From Halichondria panicea (Eukaryota > Porifera > Demospongiae > Suberitida > Halichondriidae), in assembly GCF_963675165.1 (NCBI RefSeq), contig NC_087391.1, positions 2,065,001 to 2,129,000 on the forward strand: a stretch of 64,000 bases of DNA. The letters are read 5' to 3'. Below, in pieces: positions 32,165 to 44,100 of the stretch. The notes under the pieces are model-generated. The model was not told where the DNA came from and did no database searches. It saw only the letters and a list, made by a program, of their open reading frames with translations. The first letter of the stretch is position 1. Each line of letters starts with the position of its first letter. The position numbers and the translations under genes are program-made.

Positions 32165-33020
32165 AGTTATAGTTATAACACGGGCACAAGGGATGTATGG
32201 AATATATTGCACTGAAGCACGAGGGCGTAAGCCCCGAGGGCTGAGTGCAATATATTCCATGCATCCCGAGTGCACGTGTAATAACTAGTTTATATCCCGA
32301 GGGCATAGCAACATAACACTGTCTTAGTAACACAATATAAACTGCACAAAAAGATGACAAAGACAACTCTAGACACAGCTCCATCTCTTCTCTCTCCTAG
32401 ACGCCAGTATATTATGCAGCGTATAAGATTGGCATGACAGACGAATGGCTTGACAAAAATTGTTGGAGTTCCAACGCTGAAACCACTGCAAAACAGCCCC
32501 ACCCCTCTACTGCTGCAAAGAAACAGCCCCACCCCATTTACTGCTGCGAAGAAACAGCCACAACCCACTATACTACTCAGTGTAACTGCTGCTCGAACAG
32601 CCCCCTCCACTAGCACTATCCTCGGTATCACAACCAAGCCAAAGAAGCTCGCCTCTACACTGCTGCAAAACAGCTCAAGCCCCCTGCAAAAAGAGCCGCT
32701 TCTAGTGCTATGATGAAGCCAGAATTGACCGTGCATCAAGAAGTGGAGGACTAGGTCTAGGATCACAGAATCTTCACAAAATGAGCTTGGGACGATTTTA
32801 AAACCTGCATGGTTGCAAAGAAGAAGCTCCAGCAGTGCTGAACATTCATGCATGGCTGGACTTACTTTGATACTTATGATACAATATTTAATTTAATTAT
32901 GCCAGAGGGGCGTTTTGTGGTCAGTGCAATATGACTTTTCAGCAGTGCAATATGACTTTTCAGCAGTGCAATATGCTTCATATTGCACTTGGCAACAACA
33001 TAGCAACGGGATATAAGTTA
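32165..33020. repeat. Inverted-repeat region with TGCAATATATTCCAT hairpin
   Basis: 32188-32275 is a hairpin of about 35-bp arms (GGAATATATTGCACT and inverse). AGTTTATATCCCG plus GCATAGCAACA at 32288 recurs inverted at about 32985-33020. Between them are a repetitive CCCCAC/CTGC tract (32480-32700) and three AGCAGTGCAATATGACTTTT-like units (32915-32975). The open frames here are low-complexity and not taken as genes. Confidence 0.45.
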
Positions 33021-33056
33021 ATATAATACGTAAAACATATATAGTATATATAGTCA

Positions 33057-34043
33057 CTATTGCGCTGTAATAATTTCTGAGTCCACTCTGTTTGTCCTTT
33101 TAAAAATCCAGTTTTTTCTAAGCTTGGTATTGAAGTAGAGCAGTGTGATTGGATAGGACACTCCATGTAGACAGCTGATAAAACCATGTGACATTCTGCG
33201 TACAAAATAAGCCCAGTTTCCAAGGTAATTTTCTACTCCTGATAGTTTTAGCACTTCTGAAATTGCTGTGCCGATTAGATAACCAAGTAGTGTGTTGCAT
33301 ACGATTAGAATCACCATCAAAATAGGCATAAATATAAGTTTCTTGTTCGAGGTATTATAGTCTTGGATTTTTTGCTGGATAGACATTTTCTTAAATAACT
33401 GTGCAGACCAAACTGTCGTTACTATGACCATGGTAGAAGCGGGAAGCAGTGTAGATACCAAATAGGTACTTACGATTATTATTTCTGCTTTAGAACTTGA
33501 CGTACCATTCTGTATGCATAATGGATGGCAAGGATTTGATGATGCTGTCAGAAGAAAGTCCTGAAGGATGTACTGAATAATTATCCCTACACACCAAAAC
33601 ATTCCAACTAGAACACATATTACGATGCAAGGGATGATCCTTCCGTAGCTGTTCCATTGTTTCTTCCCTCTGATGATTTATAGCTGTAGCAAACTCTGGC
33701 AAGTGATGATCAGTACAGAAAAAGAAGTGGAGTATGCATTAAAAGAAACGAGAAAGAAAAACGGTAGAGTGTCACATATGCAAAATCTGAGCATATCTGG
33801 TGAAATGATTGCTGTTATAATAGCTTGAACAACCTTGTCCACACAAAGCACTAATAGCAAGGAACTGTAGAGCACTGTTAGAGGCTTGTTGCTGAGTTTG
33901 CTCTTGATCAGGGCTGTGAAGACAGTGAGATTCCAGAATAGAGTTGATGGGAGTAGTACTGCAAAGTAGATGATAATCTCAATAGCTATGAGTGGTTGCC
34001 AGTACGGAAACTCTTGAATGGCCGCACTGCCATTGTAGTCCAT
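33057..34043 (-). pseudogene. 7TM receptor copy 3, nonsense codon
   Basis: Collinear with copy 2 over its full length (329 codons). A CAA-to-TAA change at 33680-33678, in the LLQLQIIRGKK motif after membrane segment 3, stops the frame. The same frame then continues open to 33057 with segments 4-7. The start reads MDYNGSAAIQEFPYWQP. One point change separates it from a functional frame, so it could be a recent pseudogene, an allele, or an assembly error. Confidence 0.85.
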
Positions 34044-37000
34044 TTTCTTGGGCTCTTAGTTTGATTCTTGATCTACGTACGATCTTATTAACTACAACCA
34101 ATAATGATTCGTTATAAATTCTTGCTATTTTCAGCACGGTAGTTGTCGTTTACTCCTATTCAGTCAAATTGGACTGTGCACTTATTCCAGCTTATTATAC
34201 ATGCAGCTTCATTTATGTACGTAACTCACCGTTATAGTTCAAGATTGGCTTTAACTATATACGAATTGGCACTACTTCTGTAGCTTTTTAGCACTTTTCA
34301 CGTATATTATGCCTCGAGGTGTAGCCGCACGAGGGATACGGTAAAGCTGACTGTGTGTGTGTGTGTGTGTGTGTGCGTGTGCATGTGTGTGTCTGTTCCA
34401 GCTATAACTGCTCACCGGTTGCAATGCGACGAAAACTAACAGCTTCTATGGGCTTCTAGCCACGTTCTCTTGGATTTTGATTCGTGGATTAGCAAACTAA
34501 AGCTTCTTTCTCGAGTTATGGCTAGTTTGACTCACATTGAAGATTGTTGCGGTCTCTTTAGAATCTTTCATAGTATCATCCGTTCGCACAAACTTTCTAT
34601 TCAACATATGAGTTAGCCTTGCACTAAAGCGCTAGCTTTTTGTTAGCAAATATTAGCTATTGCAAGCAGGCAACCCTAACTGGATCTATATCATACTATT
34701 ATGTCACAGTTCATTTTACAGTTCATTTAATTCATATTATAAAAACATTCATATTGACCAGGAACTTGGAATAAAAGGACCTCATCCATGTCTCACATTC
34801 TCTCAGCATGATCAGACAAGGTAACAGCATGCCCAGAGAGTCCTTCCAGATGGATATCACCAGCTATATAGCTCATAGATAAACAAAATTAGCTGATAAT
34901 TCTAAAATTTCACTATTTGAAAAGCGCTTCAATTCGAGTATAAAAAGCCTGCAGTTGAGAATGCGTTTAAATAAAGATACGCTTATAGTCGAGTAAGCGC
35001 TAATAATCCAGTTTCTACTGTAGTTTTTGAGCAAAAGCAAAACAACGGCGAGAGGCATTAGCACAGCGCAGCTTGCACCACTCGTCTCCTATGTTTAACT
35101 GTTATATCTCTGCAGGGAAAAATCACATCTGAAAACAGACTGCACAGTTAGTTTCTAGAGTTAATTATGATTGAGATTCAAAAAACGTTCACATACATGT
35201 TGTAGACATTACTAAAAGTTCACTATTATCGCACTTCACAGCAAATCGATGACTGACTATTTTAAGTAAGTAAGTAAGTTGGTAAGTTTCTTGAGAAGCT
35301 TTTCCTCCGTGTACAAGGATCATCATGAGATTCTGCAACCAGTTTCCAAACAACTACTGTCTTGGCCATGAGCATTTTTCTCTGATTTGCGATCGCTTTC
35401 ATGGGGCACATGACCTCTCAGGCTCGACTTCTAGTCTGTTACCTAGAAAATTCCGCCATCTGTATATGACTCTCTGAGAGACTCGGGGGTTATAGTCTTC
35501 CTGATTCTCATATGACATAATTATGTCGCACTCGGGTACTCAGTCACTCCCATGCTTTTCTTTAGATCTTCTATGTATTCCTATAGATTTTCCTCTGTTG
35601 CACTGATCAGTTACTCGGTCTTCCAAGCTCTCATCTGTTGCATCTAGTATCTTCCAAGCTCTCATCTGTTGCATCTAGTATCATTATTATGCAATGCAAG
35701 AGCATAACTCCAATCCGTCATTGTATGGATGGCTGCATCACGAGCAATTGACATAGAGTAAAAATGTACTTGATCAACCGCATCATTACTTCCATACAGT
35801 CATGTCAAAACTCATAATTTATACCCTGTACAAAATGCACACTCAGTCAATGACCTCAAATTATCACCCAAATGCATGTACTGCATGTATATGCAATGCC
35901 ATGCATGTATACCCTACATACCAACAATGTGCTATAGGATTGGCCAGGAAAACCAAAAAATAGCATGGAAAAACTATACCCAATTTAACGTACATAATAT
36001 ATGAATGACGTTGTAACGGATCGCGTCCGCATTCTTGTTTCTTTGATTTTTGGTGTTTCCCCTGGCCAATCCTAGCAATTTTTCACATTGCAAACGTTTT
36101 TGTGGGTCTTTATACTTACTTGGTTTGGACTGACACTTTGTGTTTGGCTTGACACTTTAAACTGCACAAAATCAATAATGCCATGCTGTGTATGATTGTC
36201 AAGTACATTAAAGTGACGTATTTTTGCGAACGAGAGTAAAATCCAAATCCAAAAATTGGTACTCGCCGACATAAATCACGAGTAACTACTTACGTTATTT
36301 CACAACTATTTTCAGGTAGATTTTTCTGACTGTTTGGCACATTTTGCTGGTATTAATTCGTGGTTCTTACATCCAGTACTAACCTAAATTCTGCTAAAGT
36401 TGTGAAACTAATAACGTTTGTAATTATTCGCATGTTGTTTAACCGTTTTAATAAGTTCGTTCCAATTATCTGCGAGTACACATTTTGCGATTTACTCTTG
36501 TTTAATACCTGTTAAAATCATCATAGTAAGGGACCAATTTTTTCCAATGAACATGGAGATGGAGACAAAAATTTTCTACTAAAAATATTGCCCCTCTCCT
36601 GTCCGCTAATCCTTTGTGGTTGCACTAGTAGCAATTAGAGCTGTCCTCTCCACACCATTTATATGTACAGGCAGCCTCATGTAACTATAATTATCGGAAC
36701 AACTTAATCTGAAGTAAATGTGCAATGCTGGAGCACATCAATACTTCTTTATTTGAAAAAGAGCGATTCTAATTCTAAAAACATTTGTAGGACTACTTAC
36801 TACTGCATCATTAAATTTTGATTATGGAACAGTTCAGAGAAGTGGCCAAAACCTAGAGCTGTTGCATGCGCATGCAACTGTAGATCTCTATATAGGACCA
36901 CTTTTTTCAAAGGTGGACCATATTTTCAGCAAAAATATTGGCCTAGACAGAAATTTTCGGCTGACCAACATTTTCGTGGTAGTACATATTCCTCTACAAA

Positions 37001-37809
37001 GCAGATTAGCAAGACATGCAACACATTTTGCTATTGACAGTCACATTACAAAGTTCTGGCTCCTTTGGGTGCACAGCTGTCTCGATTCCCAAATACCCCC
37101 TTCACTCTGATGAGTGATCACGATTAGTGTGTAAAGTGTTTAATAGACTTGCCCAGCCAGTACGATGTGCATGTAGCTCCGCTGAAATACTCTACCCTAT
37201 AAACTAGCTAATCCAGATCCAGTATATAGTGGCTTGTTACATGCAGGTATATAGCTGTTTAGTACATGGTAACATGAGCAAAAACCTAGGAATGTCACGT
37301 GAATGATGACGCGTGTCCAACCTCCTTGCCCACTCGTCCATGCAAACACAACAATTAACATCTATTGTTTCCATTTGTTTGGGGCTGTTTGTGGCCCTAT
37401 ACATAGTATTATGTCTCTGAGCCATTCTTCAGGTTACAGATGTAATGCTTACTTAATTGAATGAGCTGACTCTAAATTATTTCATTCAGGCGCACCATAC
37501 ATACAGACAAATTACAATGTTGAGCATGAAGTAGGGCTCACTATGCTATCGCCAATAACATTATTGTTCCTTTTCTATTTACAGCTCCAAGAGTATGATG
37601 CAAGGTTCTAGCTGTGTGTGCAAGACCAGTTCCTCTTGGCCTACAGCTGAGAAACAATTATTATACTTAACAACATCACAATAGCTCGACTAGCACATAA
37701 TTATGTACACAGTGTACTTTCTTAATCTTATGCATGAAAGCAGATATAAATAACAGTGAAAAACACATTGACTATACAGCCAGCCAATAATAGTCAAAAA
37801 GTGATTTCA
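34044..37809. other. Intergenic region, no supported gene
   Basis: 34060-34300 repeats the receptor upstream sequence. An ATGCCTCGAGGC-family element starts at 34309 with a (TG)n tract, and a related block lies at 35022-35160. 35932-36106 holds two facing arms of the family bounding 2248-3421. TCTGTTGCATCTAGTATC is tandemly duplicated at about 35630-35680. The remainder (36300-37800) is AT-rich and unrecognised. Confidence 0.45.
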
Positions 37810-40800
37810 CTAGCTGTTAATTTTCTCTATTTCTGAGTGTAGAGTGTCTATTGACTTGTTGAGGTTTTGCAAATGAGTGTTGAGATGCGTTGTGGTCTCC
37901 CCTTTCTCCTGAAGCCTCCTCACTCCAGCGGCGAGTTCCCTCTTCCACTCTTCACACTGCGCCAACACTTCTGCACGACGCTCATGAAAGTGCTTCAGTA
38001 TCACCTATAAAATAACATTAAAAAAGTACGAAGAACAAAGTCTTTAAATGCATTTGCATCATATCTTGTGTACTGTAGAGCAGAAAAATGGCTAGTAAAA
38101 TATTAGTAGAAAATATAATTGCAGGGTGTCATATAGTCTCGCGAGCAGACTTGTCCTAGAGGGAACGTCTGGTAACTATTGCAGCAATTCCATGGCACTG
38201 AGGAATGTAGTCACGTGCAAGATATTTGTTAATTTTAACCAAATTCACATGTAGACAAATATTTTCATTCGCAGCTAGCTAGCTCTTGCTTGGTCTGAGC
38301 TCCTTGTAACCGTGTTCCTTCGCAACCAGGTATGGTTCAACACTAAAATTAGCCTTTGCTAGAGTCAATAATCCTTCTTTTCACGTTCATTTTATGCTAT
38401 AATAGGAAAATATACGGGGTGTTACTGCCCACTATGACGTGGACAAATCTGATTGGCACTGCCAACATTCTGGCAGGGGTCCACGGAATTGCTGCAATAG
38501 TTACCAGACGTTCCCTCCCTCCCACGTCTGCTCGCGAGACTAGGTGTCATAAAGGATTTTGAAGTATATAGATGCTTTTGAAAAGTAACCCAAAAATTTT
38601 GCTGGTCAACTGTTAATATTCTAGCTATGGACACTCAGTCATACAACTAGTATACCTGAATGAAATTTTTAGGGGGGATATCCCCCCCTGTATGCACCCA
38701 CTTATATTGCAGTACTTCGTGATCACCATACTTTCCAGAAGTTCAGAACACAAAGGTTACATGCAAAGCTGATTTGGCAAAGGTTTTTCACTTGCAAAAA
38801 CTTTCTAGTATTAAATACTGTTACCCATAGGCCAGAACAAACTTAGTTCTCAATCAAAATTTGATGCAGGGGAAGCAGCTCGATTTTATAGATACGTGCA
38901 GGAAAGAGAGGGATTAGCAACAAAAGCGCCTCGAGTAGCCATCTGTGTTTCCCTGCGGTTTAATCGAGGCCGCCTACTTTAACGTTAGAAAAAATGGCCA
39001 AAGACACAAAAAAGAGACAAACGATTGTTTTACTGTCAGTATAATTAGACTTTTATTGCTTAACTTTTGAATGCTTTAGGCCATATGATATACACAGTAC
39101 ACTACATAGTTAGGCAGTTTTAGCTATAATAGCAGGAGGTACATAGCGTCGCATGTACCTCTAGCTACTTCACAACAATCGAAATTATGTTTTTGTCATC
39201 TCTCAGTGATGCCTACAAGCAAGGGGCATCGGATAGAAGTGTTTGGGGGGCTTGGAAAGGTCTGTATTTACTGTAACAGCCATAAAAGGTTGTTCTACCG
39301 AGTTGGGTGAGGGAAACACGGATGGGTAGTGTAGCTTATGGGTGCACGTGATCCATTGCCAATCCCTCTCTTTCCTGTATCTATGGTTTGATAGTCACTG
39401 AGTTCTAAAACGTGGATCGAGTCGTCACTTGTCAGGCATTAGAAAGGTCAAACACAAGCTTACATTAGGCCAGTGGTTTTAACTATCCCACCTCAAAAGA
39501 GCAACGGTGTTAACAAAGCGGGCAGACCTGATACAGCAATCTGACAAGCACGCAGTTGTTATACACGTACAATAGACTCTCGTTAATCTGGCCACCCCTG
39601 GGACAGTGCAGCGAGGTGGCTGTATTTCAGAAAATAGCCGTGGCTAAAAAAAACCGACGACTAATTTTGTAGTTCTTAATGAATCATTATGCTCTGTATT
39701 TAAATGTAATCCAATTTATCTGCCAAACCACACCTAAAACGTCACACTGGCCAAAAACCTAGTTTGGGGCAGTCAGTATACGTAATTAGCAATCCGTGCT
39801 CAACCAAATGGCCGGTATATCATGGCCGTACTTCAAAGAGTCGGAATAGTGAGAGTCTATACTGTATCCACCGTATAGCAGGAAATTTTCAAGAATTTCA
39901 ACTAAAGCCGCTAACATTTCAATCGCAAAACACAGGTCCACTGAAATCTTTGAAAATACTAGACGCAAAATTCATCCAATTTGCGAAAATTATACCCTCT
40001 AAAATTACCCTAAATTTGAGCTTTCCCATACCTCTTTGAAGCACGGGGTGGGATTTCTTAGTTGGTTGATCATGGCCCACTGCATATTGGCCACGTACAG
40101 GTTAGCGTTGTAGGCAAGGGACTTGTTATCACCGTGGGGTGTCCCTCGGTAACGCTCGTAGCCCGGCTCATTGAAGTACGGCTCTGGGACGAAGATGAGC
40201 GACTGGATGGATACTAGTACCTGAGGGTGTGAGCGTGTGGTGGGGAGAGTAGTTATTTTAGGGCATGAGGGTGAAAACAGTATTCAAAACCCCATGCAGT
40301 AACAACATCATAAATACTCTGTACTATTGAGGTAGTATGTATACCTAAATTAAATACAGCGATGTGACACACACCTGCAAGAAGCTTGAGTTTTGTCCAT
40401 TCCACTTCTCCTCTGGTCTGCCATGCCAAGTGTTCAGGACAGACAGACACACCTGTGCAAGTGTGGAAAGAGCTCAGTGAAAGCAACTTTTACAGAGCAA
40501 TGGAGGGAGCTAGGGAGGCTAACGAAGGTGCTTATACATTACGTACTACCGTATAGCGGGTTGATTTGGTGAATCAGAGAGTGGAGAATCAAAAGTACAA
40601 GAATCAATCTTAGTAATTATGTGTGATCAAATTATTACACATAAAAAACTTTTAATTGCCTCATTGGCCAAAAATAACGCTCGCCAAGTATACCCACTAT
40701 ACATATACATGTATATGCGGTATTAATAACAGAGCCTACCTTGCCATCGTTGTAGAGGTTAGGGTTGAATCGAACCCTCTTCTGCCCAGTGGTCATGAGG

Positions 40801-41054
40801 TTCACCAGCATGGGCACTTGGGGATAGTCAGGAGGAAAGAACACATCAAACTCAAAACAGCCATTGGCATATGGCGTCTCAGAGGGACCAGTGATAAGGA
40901 CCTGGCAGGGGGGAAAGTAGAGGTCATTGCATAATGATCCAGCCAAAATTAATGATATAGCTTTAGCCTCAATTCCATTTGATCTGGAATCAAGCTACAT
41001 GTAGGCTATTTGTTATGCCTCGGTGCGCATGCACAAGCGAGGTATACGGTAGCG

Positions 41055-41102
<48 letters not shown>

Positions 41103-44100
41103 CTATTTCAGCTGCTCAAGGATCAATGAAGTGCAAGTAAGAGTTTGTATAGGGTTCTAGTCATGTTTTCTTGGATTTGCAATGCTTCGTTCTTGAGAGA
41201 TGTCTAGTTTTGCTTACTTGGAATGCCATTGCAACCTTTTCAGAAGAGTGCGTAGCACAACTTGTTCACCGAGTGTTGCTACTCTACTTAGTAGTTAGCT
41301 CTGCATTAGAACGCTAGCTATTGGTAGCTGCAAGAGTGAGAAGAGGCTCTGCTGCCCATTAATTTTAGACTTGAACTTTTGGTATCAATTGTTTTTAACA
41401 ACAATCATTGTCGATCATTACCCACTCTCAGTTTTCATAAAGTAAACTAAATTATAATGTTCATCTGATCATTGTAGCTTTATGTTTTGTGGCTTTTCAC
41501 CTCCACCAAGGCATCAGCACCCGCAGTGCTTTCATTAAGTACTGTGATATTATACCAACTGAAACAAAGGTACAGTTATTGTGGTTTCCCAATTATAAAA
41601 AAATGTTGTGGCCTTTGACCCCATGCAGGTAACGGAGAACCAAACTTGACTTGGGGCACTAAGTATTACCCATTTGTATCAGCTCCTAGTAGCCATTAGT
41701 CTGAAAAACCGCAATGTGAATCTCAGTAACCAACCAGAACCCACCTTTATGACATCAAGCCGATCCTCGTCACAACGCACAAAGACGGAGGAGGAGGGGG
41801 ATAGGGGGAGGGAGGTAGAGAGAGAGGACACTTCCTGAGCGAGGCGCCGGGCCCTAGCAGCACTCGATGACGAGGCGCTGGTTTTCTGGACCTTTGATTG
41901 GTAGAAAAAGGGACAATGAAACTGCACACGGCCATTCTCGTCCTCCTCAGTGAACTGGAACGTGTCTAAAGAATGAGTAATTATTGCATTAGAGCACTGT
42001 AAACACAAGCAATTGAAGGAGTATAATTATATGCATGACTGGACAAACAAAATGGTGGAGTCAGTGCATAATTATCATTATCAGTAAAAAAAAAAAAAAA
42101 AAAGTGTTACATAACTAGCTATATAACACCTACACATGTGCACATGTACACACAAACAAGAACACACATGGTAGACACTAGGGTATAAGGGTGTGTACAT
42201 ATATTCCCGTTGACAAAAGGCTTTTAATGAATCCTATAGTACTCATGAAACACACCAAACAGTGGGCTGATGTATAAGTGTATCTAGAAAGTAAGACACT
42301 ATAGAAACAGTGTACGTAATTTCATCGTACGCTTAATGCAATTAATCTCTGTAATATGCTCTGGGTGTAACGTGTGTGTTATGGGTGTAATGACAGTGTA
42401 GCCTCTGTATTTATGCATAATGACAGTAATCGTGGTAGTGATAGTGATAGTAGGATAAGTCATACAATATTAGGTAGCAGCAAGGGCGTATACTTCTCTG
42501 TATACGCCCTTGGTAGCAGGTAGTCAGTAACACAGTGGCAATTGAGGCTTTACGGACAGTGCCAAGTCTAATGAGGGGAGTGGCACACAGTGAACGTAAA
42601 TGGCATAACTGACTTCGATATTGGCTTACAAAACAAAAATGTGCTGTAGGGGTCACTGAATTTCGAAACTAGTGCCAATTAATCAGTTGTCCAGTGTTAA
42701 AACAGTATAATTATGTAGAACCAAGCTGAAAAAAGTTTGATTGGGGATATATATACCCGTGTTATAATTATGTGCAGACAGTACAATAATTATGTGCATG
42801 CACTCACCGAACTGCAGTGGACCCATCACTCTAGAGTAGGATCCAGGCTGCTTCTCTGGGGCCTGTGACAACGTCTGTGGCTCTAGGCCCCCTCTCTTCA
42901 TTCTAATTACAGTCACCACCTCGATAATCAAATCGGACGTTGACAGTATCTTATCAACAAGAATGGCTAATTCTCCATCATCTGTGTTTGCTGGTTTTTG
43001 ATCAGTTTTAGAGGATGCGGTCCTTTGTGGGATGAGAGGGGGTGTGGACTCGTGCGGGTCAATGGGAGTCGATATTGCAAAAAGGAAGTCAACATGTTCT
43101 GATTCCGATGGAGGAGACTTTGGGTCACTAGTTGGTTCCAGTTGATTGGGGTCAACCATAGCCACAACCTGCTTGGAGTCAGCATCTTTGCTTGCAACAT
43201 CCACTGCTGCTGCATCTTCAGGCTTATCCTTTATATTGGAGTCGATGTTCTTGTCTTGGTGGTCTATCTTGTCTGACAGCACATGTGAGCTCTTTGTATT
43301 CCTAGTATTAGAGAGAACACACCGCCTTGGCTTTCCAGGCTTGGATGGGGAGGCTTGTCTTGAGGGAGCAATTCTGCAGCACAAAGAGGCACTATTAGAA
43401 TCCATCTTACATTAGAGCTTTCACTTTACTGTACTGTGCAACTGTACTGTATACTATCACTAGCTGAATAGAATTATAGCTCGAAAATCCAAAAGTACAC
43501 TTCTGCAGAGTTTTATTATTGACAAGCTGCTTTTGCACAGAGACATCAATACCCAAACCATAAAAGGTCACCCTTAATAAAGATCAAATGATTGTAAGAT
43601 CAAAGGATTTATAGTACATTCTTCAGCCCAGGAATACAATAGAATGGAGGACATGCAAAAGTCACAATACTATGGCGCTCCATTTGTTTCATTATTCAAT
43701 AGTGAAAAATATTGTCAATGGTGAAATATGTTGACAATGATGTAATGTGATTGTCAATAATTGGGTTACCTATTGTCAATGATTATCCGATCATTGTCAA
43801 TAACTATCGTCATGTTTGTCAATAATTGTTGGAATTATTGTCAATAATTATCATCATTATTGTCAATGATTGCTCAATTTTATTGTCAATAATTATCATT
43901 TATTGTCAATGATTGTTCAAAGTATTGCCAATAATTATCATGATGTTTTCACCCGTTTTTATTTGATGTCCCTGCTCCATTCAGGAATGGGTCACCATAT
44001 TTTACTGCACATGCGCATGAACTACCAAGAGCAACGTGGCAGGAGTTGACTCACTGTACACGTAAACAAAAAGACCAGAGATTAAAGACTTACTGCAATT

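Noticed and set aside
32290..32853. 187-codon minus-strand frame and its plus-strand shadow
   Set aside because: Low-complexity GTGGGGCTGTT-type repeats keep both strands open; sits inside an inverted-repeat region.
36862..37110. 82-codon plus-strand frame
   Set aside because: No domain; composition fits AT-rich intergenic DNA.
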